Assembly: GCF_003665435.1 (NCBI RefSeq) | Contig: NZ_CP023407.1 | Coordinates: forward strand, 3,286,001-3,350,000 | DNA length: 64,000 nucleotides | Source of the DNA: Streptomyces fungicidicus | GTDB taxonomy: Bacteria > Actinomycetota > Actinomycetes > Streptomycetales > Streptomycetaceae | Direction: 5' to 3' | In this document: piece after piece, positions 38,457 through 47,058 of the stretch | Position numbering within the stretch: the stretch's first letter is position 1 | Layout of the letters: each line of letters opens with the position of its first letter | Translations under genes and position numbers: made by a program | Notes under the pieces: model-generated | What the model was told of the DNA's origin: nothing | What the model saw: the letters and a program-made list of their open reading frames with translations, nothing else | Database searches by the model: none

Positions 38457-39857
38457 GTGGCTCTGCACAACGCCAAGGAGACGGCCGCTGATCCGGCCGC
38501 CGACATCTTCACGTCGCCGATCAGCGAGCGCCCCTTGCCCAAGCGGACGATGCCGGAGCTGCCCGCGCCCCCGCACGTCGTCCACCAGCTGCTGCGCAAC
38601 GAACTGCTCCTGGACGGCAACGCGGCCCAGAACCTGGCGACGTTCTGCACCACGTGGGCCGACGACGAGGTGCGCCGCCTGATGGACCAGTGCCTCGACA
38701 AGAACATCGTCGACAAGGACGAGTACCCGCAGACCGCGGAGATCGAGTCCCGGTGCGTCAACATCCTCGCCTCCCTGTGGCACGCGCCCCTCGGCTCCGG
38801 CGGCGACGGCGCCGAGCCCGCCGTCGGATGCTCCACCACCGGCTCCAGCGAGGCCGCGATGCTCTGCGGCCTCGCGCTGAAGTGGCGGTGGCGCGACCGC
38901 CGGCGCGCGGCCGGGCTGCCGGCCGACCGGCCGAACCTGGTGTGCGGGCCGGTGCAGGTGTGCTGGGAGAAGTTCGCCCGCTACTTCGACGTGGAGCTGC
39001 GCCAGGTCCCGGTGGAGTCGGGCGCCACCGGTCTTCAGGCGCACCAACTGCGCCAGTACGTCGACGAGAACACGATCGGCGTCGTGGCGATCCTCGGGGT
39101 GACCTACACCTGCACCTACGAGCCGGTGGCGGAGATCGCGGCCGAACTCGACCGGATGCAGGCGGAGAACGGTCTGGATGTGCCCCTCCACATCGACGCG
39201 GCCTCCGGCGGTTTCATCGCGCCGTTCCTCCACCCGGACCTGGAGTGGGACTTCCGGCTGCCGCGGGTCGCCTCGATCAACGCCTCGGGCCACAAGTACG
39301 GGATGGCGCCGCTCGGCGTCGGCTGGGCCCTGTGGCGCGACAAGGCGGCGCTGCCGGACGACCTGGTCTTCCACGTGGACTACCTCGGCGGCGACATGCC
39401 CACCCTCGCCCTGAACTTCTCCCGCCCCGGCGGGCAGGTCGTCGCCCAGTACTTCCTGTTCCTGCGCCTGGGCCGCGAGGGGTACCGGCGCGTCTACCAG
39501 GCGTGCGCCGACTCCGCGCAGCACTTCGCCTCGCAGGTCGCCGGCATGGGGCCCTTCACCCTGCTCTACGACGGCGCCGGAGCGCTGCCCGCCGTCTCCT
39601 GGACCCTGACCGATCCGGGCTCGACGGGCTGGAGCCTGTACGACCTGTCCGACCAGCTCCGGATGCGCGGCTGGCAGGTCCCCTCCTACCCGCTCCCGCC
39701 GGACCGCCAGGAGACCGTGATCCAGCGCGTCCTCGTACGGCACGGCGTCGACCGAGACGAGCTGGAACTCCTCGCCGAGGACATGCGCAGGGCGATCAAG
39801 CGCCTCGACGCGGGCCACCCCCCGAGCGACTCGGCCCGCGTCGGCTTCCACCACTGA
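38457..39857 (+). CDS. gad: Glutamate decarboxylase (PLP)
   Basis: The 466-residue fold-type I PLP enzyme converts glutamate to GABA and CO2, consuming a proton. The PLP lysine is in SINASGHKYGMAPLGVGW. Upstream are CSTTGSSEAAMLCGLALKWRWR and LHIDAASGGFIAPF with the PLP-pyridine Asp. FVLRYYFLRLG-like segments (QYFLFLRLGREGYRRV) and length match bacterial GadA/GadB. GTG 38457 is preceded by GAGAGG; an ATG 18 bp upstream is an alternative. No antiporter gene is adjacent, so the acid-resistance coupling known from enterics is not evident here. Confidence 0.92.
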   Translation: MALHNAKETAADPAADIFTSPISERPLPKRTMPELPAPPHVVHQLLRNELLLDGNAAQNLATFCTTWADDEVRRLMDQCLDKNIVDKDEYPQTAEIESRCVNILASLWHAPLGSGGDGAEPAVGCSTTGSSEAAMLCGLALKWRWRDRRRAAGLPADRPNLVCGPVQVCWEKFARYFDVELRQVPVESGATGLQAHQLRQYVDENTIGVVAILGVTYTCTYEPVAEIAAELDRMQAENGLDVPLHIDAASGGFIAPFLHPDLEWDFRLPRVASINASGHKYGMAPLGVGWALWRDKAALPDDLVFHVDYLGGDMPTLALNFSRPGGQVVAQYFLFLRLGREGYRRVYQACADSAQHFASQVAGMGPFTLLYDGAGALPAVSWTLTDPGSTGWSLYDLSDQLRMRGWQVPSYPLPPDRQETVIQRVLVRHGVDRDELELLAEDMRRAIKRLDAGHPPSDSARVGFHH

Positions 39858-39888
39858 CCACGGCCACCCGGCCGCCTCGGGGGAAAGG

Positions 39889-40572
39889 TCAGGCGCCGAT
39901 CGTGTAGAGGTTGAACTCCTCCCAGCTGCCGGAGATGGTGGTGGAGCGGGCGCGCAGGGCGTACTGGAGCGAGCCGGTGTAGTTGTTCTCCATGGCGACG
40001 AAGAGGCCGTTCAGCGTGGACTGGAGCGCCCAGCGGTCCAGGCTCTCGCTGTAGTAGAGGACGAACCGCTCCCAGCCGCCGACGCTCGTGGAGCGGGCGC
40101 GCAGCTCGTTCTGGGCGGCGCCGGTGAAGTTCTTCTCGACCGCCACGTAGCGGTCGTTGGCCAGGGACTTCAGCGCGTAGGTGCCGGTGGTCTCGTCCCA
40201 CTCGAAGGCGAAGCCCTCCCACGAACCGCCGTACGCGTCGGAACGGGCGCGGAGCACACCGGTGTGGGGGGCGGGGTAGGTCTTCTCGGTGGTGACGAAC
40301 TTCTGGTTGCGGAGCGACTGCATGGCGAGCAGCTCGGGCTCCTCGGCCTGCGCGGAGACGTCGCCTGCGGCGAGCGGCGCCTGCCGGGCGCCGTCGTTCT
40401 GGGCGATGCGCGTCAGGTCGGTGGCGTCGACCTTAGCCCAACCGCTGGGGACGGCCGCGGGGCGGTCGGCCCGCGGGGCGGCGCCGGCGGCGGGTGCGGC
40501 CCAGGCGGAGGCCGCCAGCAGGGCGCTCAGGGACAGGCTCAGGGACAGGAGGACGGGGGTCATGCGTCTCAC
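39889..40572 (-). CDS. Secreted protein with fascin-like/beta-trefoil repeats
   Basis: The 227-residue protein has a Sec signal peptide (MRRMTPVLLSLSLSLSALLAASAWAAPAAGA). Three similar repeats then follow, built on L(Q)S-N-x-(K/R/L)-(F/Y)-V-A-x-E-x-x-(Y/F)-TG-x-L-x-A-R-S, e.g. LKSLANDRYVAVEKNFTGAAQ and LQSTLNGLFVAMENNYTGSLQ. This is the fascin-like or RICIN-type trefoil pattern often attached to secreted carbohydrate-active proteins; here it is free-standing. It may bind glycans or actin-like surfaces. GTG 40572 has GAGAAG upstream; ATG 40563 is also possible. Confidence 0.75.
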   Translation of the reverse strand: MRRMTPVLLSLSLSLSALLAASAWAAPAAGAAPRADRPAAVPSGWAKVDATDLTRIAQNDGARQAPLAAGDVSAQAEEPELLAMQSLRNQKFVTTEKTYPAPHTGVLRARSDAYGGSWEGFAFEWDETTGTYALKSLANDRYVAVEKNFTGAAQNELRARSTSVGGWERFVLYYSESLDRWALQSTLNGLFVAMENNYTGSLQYALRARSTTISGSWEEFNLYTIGA

Positions 40573-41001
40573 GGCTTCTTCTCACCCTTCGTGGAACGGA
40601 TTCCGGGCGTGGCGAGACGGTGGGCCCACGATGGGTTTCCGGCCGTTCTCCGGGAAGACGCACGGCGCCGACGGCACCGGTCCACCGCACGCGCACCGGG
40701 ACATGTCCCTGACGCGCGGCAGGACGCCCCCCGTTTTCCTCGCCCCCCGACGACTGCGGTCGGCACCCCTCCCCGGGCGCCTCGGCAGCGGCTGCCTCAG
40801 GTGACGCAGCCGCACCAGAGTAGGAAGAGGGGCGGGCGTTCCGGGAGTGACTTCACCTCGAATTACGTGAGGGTTCACCGACTGGGCGCCGCGATTTACC
40901 GAAGCGTGAAACACCAGGTCAGGGGTGTGTTCGGGGCGTCAGCGCGGTGATCTGTGCCCGCGACCACAGCGGGCGGGGCGCGCTTGGGGTCATACTGAGC
41001 C
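40573..41001. other. Intergenic stretch between divergent genes
   Basis: The 429 bp contain no supported gene. They must hold the promoters of the secreted protein (leftward) and of the 73-residue protein (rightward). A more AT-rich patch (AATTACGTGAGGG, near 40860) is the most promoter-like part. Confidence 0.4.
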
Positions 41002-41223
41002 ATGACAAAGCCTGCGGCACCGAAGCGTCATCTGCCCACCAGCCCCTTCAAGGCCCCGGTCGCACCGGCCCCCAAGCACTTCGCCATGGGCGACCAGGTC
41101 ACCCACGACATGTACGGCCTCGGCCGGGTGGTCGGCATCGAGGACGGAGTCGCGGCGCTCGTGGACTTCGGCTCGGCGCAGCGGCGGATCCTGAGCCCGT
41201 ACGCCAAGATGACCAAGTTGTAG
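41002..41223 (+). CDS. Small SH3-like conserved actinomycete protein
   Basis: The 73-residue protein (MTKPAAPKRHLPTSPFKAPVAPAPKHFAMGDQVTHDMYGLGRVVGIEDGVAALVDFGSAQRRILSPYAKMTKL) has a basic Pro-rich N-terminus. A small beta-barrel follows, of the kind seen at the start of CarD/UvrD-C/Tudor-like modules: GDxVxHxxYGxGxVxxxxxxxAxVDFG. It could bind RNA polymerase or nucleic acid; homologues in Streptomyces are uncharacterised as far as I know. A terminator follows directly. Confidence 0.75.
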   Translation: MTKPAAPKRHLPTSPFKAPVAPAPKHFAMGDQVTHDMYGLGRVVGIEDGVAALVDFGSAQRRILSPYAKMTKL

Positions 41224-41250
41224 AACCGCTGTGCCCGGTCACGGCACACC

Positions 41251-41268
41251 AGGCCCCGGACGGGGCCT
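41251..41268. terminator. Hairpin after the 73-residue gene
   Basis: AGGCCCC-GGAC-GGGGCCT forms a perfect 7-bp stem 27 bp after the stop codon. Confidence 0.65.
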
Positions 41269-41590
41269 GTGACGAAAGGCAGATCCCTCATCGACTCGAC
41301 GTCGCTTTTCTCGGCCCTGGAAGGGCAGCCCCGCCGTTCCTCCGCAGTGATCCCGCCCCCGACGACGCAACCCTTCCAGTCCCCGGACTTCGGGGAGGAC
41401 GAGAGCCTCTGGTCTCCCGAGGACGAGCAGGAGCCCGCGCCCGGCGCGCGGGCGGCGCGGCGGCCCACGGCCGCCTGACGGCAGGCCCCGGCACCGGCCC
41501 ACGCGTGGGGACACCCTCGGCGGGGTGAGGTGACCGTGGCGCCGACGCGGCCCTGGCGGCGCGCCGCGTCGGCGCCGAAGAACGACCGGG
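41269..41590. other. Stretch with a doubtful small frame
   Basis: A plus-strand frame at 41269-41478 could give a 69-residue product (VTKGRSLIDSTSLFSALEGQ...). Its GTG follows immediately after the terminator stem with no ribosome site, so I do not call it a gene. Nothing else is seen here. Confidence 0.35.
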
Positions 41591-41956
41591 TTATGCGGCG
41601 GCGGTCCTGTGCAGCATCCGGGTCAGCAGCAGCGCGCCGCCCGCCGCCGCGCCCACCGCCCCCACGGCCAGGAAGCCGTGCGTGGAGCGCCAGGACAGCA
41701 CCGACCACCGGGAGTGGGCGGAGAGCAGCGATCCCTTGCTCATCCATGAGCCGGCGGACAGCAGTGACTGCGAGGACCCGATCGAGCCGACCGAGAGGGC
41801 GCTGCCGATCGAGGCGACCGACAGGGCCGACCCGACGGACCCGATGGACAGCACCGAACCCACCGAACCGATCGACAGCACGGAGTCCTGGGACCACAGG
41901 GACAGCACCGAACCGGAGGGGTGACGACGGACCGACGGAACGGGCAGCTTTGTCAT
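41591..41956 (-). CDS. Ser/Gly/Leu repeat protein with C-terminal hydrophobic segment
   Basis: The 121-residue protein has a regular repeat from about residue 15 to 80: SVLSLWSQDSVLSIGSVGS, then VLSIGSVGSALSVASIGS and more. The underlying unit is S-(V/A)-L-S-(I/V)-G-S-(V/I)-G about every six to nine residues. That periodicity suggests a beta-solenoid or beta-sheet stack. A hydrophobic helix (FLAVGAVGAAAGGALLL) near the end could anchor it in the membrane. ATG 41956 follows AGGA. Similar small proteins exist across Streptomyces but I know of no function. The neighbour on the other side is divergent. Confidence 0.7.
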   Translation of the reverse strand: MTKLPVPSVRRHPSGSVLSLWSQDSVLSIGSVGSVLSIGSVGSALSVASIGSALSVGSIGSSQSLLSAGSWMSKGSLLSAHSRWSVLSWRSTHGFLAVGAVGAAAGGALLLTRMLHRTAAA

Positions 41957-42134
41957 GGGGCCATCCTGCCGGTGTCCGGCCGCGGATGGGGCCAAGTCGG
42001 CCGCGCTGCTCCGGAGACTCCCCCGGAATCCGGTTGACATGAGGGCGTCAGGACGGGGCATTCGGAACGCGTAAGCCAATAGTAAGGACATTGCGGCCCG
42101 TTCGGTCCGTTTACCCCACAACCGGGAGTATTCC

Positions 42135-42422
42135 ATGGCGACTTACGGTGGTTCTTCTACGGCGTCCTCCGGATCGCGCACCAACGGCCTGGCGATCGCG
42201 AGCCTGTGCTGCGGCGTCGTCGGCCTGTTCATCCTGAACATCGTCCTGGGCCCGCTGGCCATCATCTTCGGCGCGATCGCCCGCCGTCAGGCGGGGGTCA
42301 AGGGCGGTGCCGGGATGGCGAAGGCGGGCATCATCCTCGGCGTCGTCGACGTGGTGCTCTGGCTCGTGCTGCTGACCGTCGCCGCGAGCAACGGCGGTTT
42401 CAGCTGGTACGTGGGCGGCTGA
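42135..42422 (+). CDS. DUF4190 two-helix membrane protein
   Basis: The 95-residue protein contains two hydrophobic helices, NGLAIASLCCGVVGLFILNIVLGPLAIIFGAIA and GMAKAGIILGVVDVVLWLVLLTVAAS, joined by RRQAGVKGG. This is the DUF4190 signature, small integral membrane proteins of unknown role. The N-terminus is short and Ser/Thr-rich. ATG 42135 is preceded by GGGAG. It stands alone between divergent and downstream genes. Confidence 0.9.
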   Translation: MATYGGSSTASSGSRTNGLAIASLCCGVVGLFILNIVLGPLAIIFGAIARRQAGVKGGAGMAKAGIILGVVDVVLWLVLLTVAASNGGFSWYVGG

Positions 42423-42617
42423 CGGCACCACGGAACGAGATCGGCGTGCGGGCGGGCACCGGCGGGGAGCCGGGGGCCCGCCCGCGCCGTTCGTCGCGGC
42501 CCCAGCTCCCCGTGGGGCGTCCGCGACACCCGAGGCTTCCTTGAACTCCCGGCGTGTACAAGCCGGTTCGCCTAGGTTGGGCGTACTGGTCACCACACCC
42601 CCCAGGGAGGCTCGCCC

Positions 42618-43451
42618 GTGTCCGACGACATCAGCCAGGACGGCGCCGGTTCCGACGTACGTTCTCGGATCGACACCACCAAGCCGCACTCGGCGCGGTT
42701 CTGGAACTACTTCGTCGGCGGCAAGGACCACTACGAGGTCGACCGGGAGATAGGCGACCAGATCAAGGAGATCTTCCCCGGGCTGGTCGACGTGGCGCAC
42801 ACCAGCCGCCGGTTCCTGGGCAGGGCCGTCCGGTACCTCGCCGCTGAACAGGGAATACGGCAGTTCCTGGACGTCGGGACGGGGCTGCCGACCGCCGACA
42901 ACACCCATGAGGTGGCCCAGCGGGTCGCTCCGGACGCCCGGATCGTGTACGTCGACAACGACCCGATCGTCCTCACCCACGCGCACGCCCTGCTCACCAG
43001 CACGCCCGAGGGGCGGACCGCCTATCTGGACGCGGACCTCTACGACCCCGAGGCGGTGCTGCGGACCGCCGCCGGGACGCTCGACCTGTCCCAGCCGGTC
43101 GCCCTGATGATCCTCAACACGCTCGGCCATGTCTCCGACTACGAGCAGGCCCGCGACCTGGTGCGCCGGCTCATGGCGGGGCTCCCGCCCGGCAGCCATC
43201 TGGTGATCAGCGACAGCACCTCCACCAGTGAGGGCATGATCGCCGCTTCGGACGCCTACAACTCCAGCGGCGCCGTGCCGTACCACGTGCGCGGCGTCGA
43301 CGAGATCGCCGGGTTCTTCGACGGGCTGGAGCTGGTCGAGCCGGGCGTGGTGCGGGTGCCGGACTGGCGGCCCGACGTGGACGGCGGCGACGGTGGTGAC
43401 GGCGACGTGGGAGCCGTGGACGCCTACTGCGGTGTGGGCCGCAAGCCCTGA
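42618..43451 (+). CDS. SAM-dependent methyltransferase (Methyltransf_19/DUF574 type)
   Basis: The 277-residue protein begins at GTG 42618 with the family's typical N-terminus DTTKPHSARFWNYFVGGKDHYEVDREIGDQI. SAM-binding motif I is QFLDVGTGLPTADNTHEVAQRVAPDARIVYVDNDPIVL. Streptomyces genomes carry many paralogues of this family, several near DUF397 or secondary-metabolite genes, but substrates are unknown. It is cytoplasmic. The next gene starts 26 bp after the stop in the same direction. Confidence 0.92.
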   Translation: MSDDISQDGAGSDVRSRIDTTKPHSARFWNYFVGGKDHYEVDREIGDQIKEIFPGLVDVAHTSRRFLGRAVRYLAAEQGIRQFLDVGTGLPTADNTHEVAQRVAPDARIVYVDNDPIVLTHAHALLTSTPEGRTAYLDADLYDPEAVLRTAAGTLDLSQPVALMILNTLGHVSDYEQARDLVRRLMAGLPPGSHLVISDSTSTSEGMIAASDAYNSSGAVPYHVRGVDEIAGFFDGLELVEPGVVRVPDWRPDVDGGDGGDGDVGAVDAYCGVGRKP

Positions 43452-43477
43452 GGCCGGTCCGGCGCGATAATCGGCGC

Positions 43478-44179
43478 ATGGTCTCTCCTCCCGCCGGCGT
43501 GGACGCCGCGCACGAGCGGCTGGTGGCCGGGCTGCTCGCCGCCGGGGCGCCGTACGGCCTGCTGCTGGCCGGAGGGGACGCCGTGCGGGCGCACGGGCTG
43601 GTTCCGGCCCGGGTCAGCCGGGGCGTGGACCTGGTCACCGAGCATCCCGCGGCCATGGCGGAGATCGCCGGCGCGCTGCGCGCCGGGGCCGAGGGGCGCG
43701 GATGGGCGGTCGAGGGGCTCGACGTCGATCCGCTGGCCGCGCGGCTGGTCGTCGGCGATCCGGCGTCCGGTGCGCGGTGGCGGGTAGACCTCCGCAAGGA
43801 GGTGCTGTGGCGTCCGGCGGCGCGGACCGGGGCCGGGCCGGTGCTGTCCCTGGAGGACCTCGTCGGCACGACGGTGCGGGCGCTGGCGGACCGGGGGCTG
43901 CCCCGTGATCTCGTCGACGTCCACGCCGCCGCCCGCCGGTGGAGCCACCCGGAGCTGGAGGAACTCGGGCGCCGTCACGCCCCCGACACCTTCGACCTCG
44001 CCGAGCTCCAGTCCCGGCTGGCCGGCACGGAGTGGCTCGACGACGGCGAGTTCCGGGCCCAGGGGCTGGACGGCCCCGCGGTCGAGGAGCTGCGCCGCTG
44101 GGCCCAGGTCTGGGCGGACGACATCGCGGAGCGGCTGGTGGAGGGGGAGGACCCGGAGCCGGATCCTCCCGGGGACTGA
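43478..44179 (+). CDS. AbiEii-like nucleotidyltransferase
   Basis: The 233-residue protein has the minimal nucleotidyltransferase arrangement: GLLLAGGDAVRAHGLVPARVSRGVDLVTEH, where G-G and the Asp of VDL form part of the metal site. A later WRVDLRKEVLW and VLSLEDLVGTTVRALADRGLPRDLVDVHAAAR, as in AbiEii/AbiGii proteins, follow. AbiEii toxins act on tRNA in abortive infection, normally with an AbiEi antitoxin. No antitoxin gene is adjacent, and related stand-alone genes are widespread in Streptomyces, so a housekeeping role is possible. It is 26 bp behind the methyltransferase gene and probably co-transcribed. Confidence 0.72.
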   Translation: MVSPPAGVDAAHERLVAGLLAAGAPYGLLLAGGDAVRAHGLVPARVSRGVDLVTEHPAAMAEIAGALRAGAEGRGWAVEGLDVDPLAARLVVGDPASGARWRVDLRKEVLWRPAARTGAGPVLSLEDLVGTTVRALADRGLPRDLVDVHAAARRWSHPELEELGRRHAPDTFDLAELQSRLAGTEWLDDGEFRAQGLDGPAVEELRRWAQVWADDIAERLVEGEDPEPDPPGD

Positions 44180-44188
44180 CGCGGCCGC

Positions 44189-45535
44189 TCAGACCCGGCG
44201 CGCCCGCATGATCCGCTCCATCCGCTCCTCCAGCTCGGTCCGCTCCCGTGCCGCGCGCTCCGCCTGCGCCCGCTGGTGGGCGTGCTCCGTGCGGCGCTTG
44301 CGCTCGGCGGTGTCCTGCTCCACCCGGTGCCGGCGCACGTCGTGCTCCATGCGGACGCACGCCTGCTCCACCTGGAGTTCCTCCGTGTGCAGCCGGCGGC
44401 TGGCGTCGAAGCGGGCGCCGAGTACCCGGTCGTACATCGTGGCGCCGCTCATGAACTTGGCCAGGACCGGGAGGGCGTCCAGGGAGACCAGGAGCAGGTG
44501 CAGGACGACGGTGATGAAGAGGGCGAAGCCGTCGGAGCCCGCGACGGTGTGCAGGGCGTGCGCGCGGGTGAGGATGCCCTGCGAGTCGAGGCCGGCGGCC
44601 CGCTCCCGGGTCTTGTCGTCGATGGTCTTCTGCAGCAGCGGCTGGTAGGCGTCGGAGGCCCGGTTCCTCTTGGCCTCCAGCGTCTGCGCCTTGTCCCGCA
44701 TGCCCGCGAGCTGCTTCTCGTACGTGTCGATCTTGCTGGTGGTGCGGTACGACGAGGAGTCCTTGCGGGCCCGTTCGCAGGTGATGGTGACGTCCCAGCC
44801 GCCGCCCCGCCGGATCCAGCGGTCCGGGCCGCACTCCCGCTGTTCGGTGGCCATCTTGCCGTCGAGCGCCTCGTTGATCCTGGTGACCTGGGCCTGCAGG
44901 GTCGTCATGCGGGTCTCGTTGCTCTCGATCTGCGCCGCCAGCTCGGCCGGGGAGCCGGCCACCTTGAGCTGGTGGCGGCCGCACCCCGGGCGGTCGGCGG
45001 TGGACGCGCCGTCGGCGGGGTTGCAGGCGACGAGCATGCCCCGGTAGTCGGCGACCTTCTGCGCGTTGCCGACGGAGATCTCCTGGCGTATCTCCTTGTC
45101 GAAGATCTGGAAGAGGATCGGCTCGGCGATGAACAGGCCGAGCAGCACGGACAGGAACAGCCGCAGCGTCAGCGACCACTTCTTGACGGCGGTGCCGTGG
45201 GTGCTGGACACCAGCCAGCTGTCCATGGCGAGGACCACCCAGAACCAGACCGCGGCGGCCCCGAGCACCGCGGCGAGCGGCAGGTCGGAGCGGAAGGTGC
45301 CGAGGGCCAGGGACATGGAGAGCGCGCCGAGCAGCGCGGTGTTGAGGACGAGCGCGCCGTACCAGGTGTAGCGGGTGCGCTCCTCCGGGACCCAGGACAG
45401 CAGGGCCTCGTCGACGCCGATCAGACGGCGCAGCCGCGTCCCCGGGCCGCCGCTCGGGGCGGGCACGGGGCGGCCGGTGCCGGGGTCGTCCAGGGGTGCG
45501 CTGCCGGCGGGGCGCAGCGGGGTTTCAGTGGCCAA
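44189..45535 (-). CDS. DUF4407 membrane protein
   Basis: The 448-residue protein contains a DUF4407 domain. The start is DEALLSWVPEERTRYTWYGALVLNTALLGALSMSLALG, with further helices AAVLGAAAVWFWVVLAMDSWLV and LTLRLFLSVLLGLFIAEPILFQIF. A periplasmic/central coiled region with four Cys (CNPADGASTADRPGCGRH, CGPDRWIRRGGGWDVTITCERA) follows, then a fourth helix (FALFITVVLHLLLVSLDALPVLAKFM). A charged cytoplasmic tail rich in RxE/H repeats forms a coiled coil. Its start overlaps the coiled-coil gene's end by 11 bp. It is the last gene of the cyclase-NTPase operon and probably its membrane output or scaffold. Confidence 0.85.
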   Translation of the reverse strand: MATETPLRPAGSAPLDDPGTGRPVPAPSGGPGTRLRRLIGVDEALLSWVPEERTRYTWYGALVLNTALLGALSMSLALGTFRSDLPLAAVLGAAAVWFWVVLAMDSWLVSSTHGTAVKKWSLTLRLFLSVLLGLFIAEPILFQIFDKEIRQEISVGNAQKVADYRGMLVACNPADGASTADRPGCGRHQLKVAGSPAELAAQIESNETRMTTLQAQVTRINEALDGKMATEQRECGPDRWIRRGGGWDVTITCERARKDSSSYRTTSKIDTYEKQLAGMRDKAQTLEAKRNRASDAYQPLLQKTIDDKTRERAAGLDSQGILTRAHALHTVAGSDGFALFITVVLHLLLVSLDALPVLAKFMSGATMYDRVLGARFDASRRLHTEELQVEQACVRMEHDVRRHRVEQDTAERKRRTEHAHQRAQAERAARERTELEERMERIMRARRV

Positions 45536-47051
45536 GGTTCGCCTCCGAGTCGGTGCCTCCGAGGTCCAGGTCGGCGTCGTCGTCGAAGCCGTCGGGCTCC
45601 CCGTGCGGGATGCTCCTGGGGGCCGTGCCCGGGACCTCCCGTCCGGCGCCGCGGTCCGGCGCCGGACGGTCCTGGTCGTACGAGATGTCCTGGACGCGGT
45701 TGATGTGCGCGCCCGGGTCGGTCAGCTGGCCGTCGAAGAGTCCGCGGTCGAAGGCCTGCTTGCTCAGCTGGGTCCAGGCGGCGAGCCCCTGCTGGTTCAG
45801 TTCGTGGCGGTCGCGGTGCAGCTGGTGGGCGTCCTCGCGGGCCTCGTGGCGGGCCCGTACCCGGTCCTCGTGCGCGAGGTCCCAGCGGCGGCTCTCCTCG
45901 CGCTGCCGCGCGGCGGTCTCGTCGCGCCGCGCCTCACGGTCGAGTTCCTTGCGCCGGTCCTCCCGCTCCACCTGCCAGCGCACCTCGTCCCGGTCGAAGG
46001 CGCGCCGCTTCAGGTCGTCCTCGAGCTCGTGCCGCCGGCGGCTGTCGGCGAGTCCGGAGCGGCGCTCCTCGTCGGCGTGCAGCCGCTGGGACAGCTGGTC
46101 GGCGCTGATGTCGCCCTGCCGCCAGGCGTTGAAGTCGGCGAGGATCGGGTCGGCGCCGATCAGCCGGACGTCCTCCTTGAGTTCGTCGCGGGTGAAACGG
46201 TTGCGCTCGGCCCGCTGTGACAGCTCGTGCCGCTGGTCCTCGGCGCCGGACTCGCGCCGGAACCGGGAGAGCAGCGTCTCGTGCTTCTGCCGCCCGTACT
46301 CCTTCTCCAGCTCCTCCTCCTGCCGGTTGCGCTCCCGGTGCAGGGCGCTGGTGCTGCGCAGTTCCTCGCGCTTCAGCTCCAGTTCGGTCTCCAGCAGGGA
46401 GCGCTTGAGGGCGGCCTCCTGCTCCCACTCCTGCCTGACCCGGTCGCGTTCCCGCTGCCGGCGCTCCTCCTGCAGCTTGGCGATGTCCTCGGCGAGTTCG
46501 GCCGGGGTGAGGACCTCGACGAGACCGTGCCGGGCGCGCAGCCCGGACAGCGCGGCGGGCCGCATCTCGTGGTACGCGGTCAGCCGGGCGTCGATGCGTT
46601 CCCGTACGGCGTCGGCGTCGACGATCGGCAGGTCGCCGCCGTCCGCGGTGAGGCCGGGGACCTCGCGCAGATGGCCGAGGAGCAGGGCCTCGATGTCGGT
46701 GACTCCGTCGCGCACGACGGCGCAGGCGTCGGTGACCGTGCAGTAGAAGGTCGTCCGCACGGTGAAGTCGCCGGCCTCGGCGGACGGGATGCGGGTCTCC
46801 ACGACGACCGGGACCTCGACCCGCCGGTCGACGACGGTGACGGAACTCGCGCCGGTGACCAGCGGGTCGTCGGGCCGCAGGTTCCCGGGGTCCTCGACGT
46901 AGTCGTCGCCGACCCGGAAGACGCGCACCTGGTGGGCCGCGATCAGCGGCAGTTCGTCCTCGCCGCGCACGCTGCGCCGGTTCAGCCAGCCGACGGTCTT
47001 CTCCGGCCGCCGGTACTCCCGTTGATCGACGAGGGGATAGTTCTCGGCCAT
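45525..47051 (-). CDS. Coiled-coil protein with SPFH/PHB-like N-terminal domain
   Basis: The 508-residue protein starts with a beta-rich domain: VRVFRVGDDYVEDPGNLRPDDPLVTGASSVTVVDRRVEVPVVVETRIPSAEAGDFTVRTTFYCTVTDACAVV. This resembles the beta strands of SPFH/band-7 proteins. About 280 residues of almost unbroken charged coiled coil follow (e.g. EEELEKEYGRQKHETLLSRFRRESGAEDQRHELSQRAERN). It ends in an acidic tail. There is no membrane segment. It likely multimerises and may link the NTPase to the DUF4407 membrane protein. It begins seven bases after the NTPase stop and overlaps the next gene. Confidence 0.7.
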   Translation of the reverse strand: MAENYPLVDQREYRRPEKTVGWLNRRSVRGEDELPLIAAHQVRVFRVGDDYVEDPGNLRPDDPLVTGASSVTVVDRRVEVPVVVETRIPSAEAGDFTVRTTFYCTVTDACAVVRDGVTDIEALLLGHLREVPGLTADGGDLPIVDADAVRERIDARLTAYHEMRPAALSGLRARHGLVEVLTPAELAEDIAKLQEERRQRERDRVRQEWEQEAALKRSLLETELELKREELRSTSALHRERNRQEEELEKEYGRQKHETLLSRFRRESGAEDQRHELSQRAERNRFTRDELKEDVRLIGADPILADFNAWRQGDISADQLSQRLHADEERRSGLADSRRRHELEDDLKRRAFDRDEVRWQVEREDRRKELDREARRDETAARQREESRRWDLAHEDRVRARHEAREDAHQLHRDRHELNQQGLAAWTQLSKQAFDRGLFDGQLTDPGAHINRVQDISYDQDRPAPDRGAGREVPGTAPRSIPHGEPDGFDDDADLDLGGTDSEANLGH

Positions 47052-47058
47052 ACCTGTG

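Noticed and set aside
41269..41478. 69-residue frame starting right after a terminator
   Set aside because: The GTG abuts the hairpin stem and lacks a ribosome site, so translation is doubtful.
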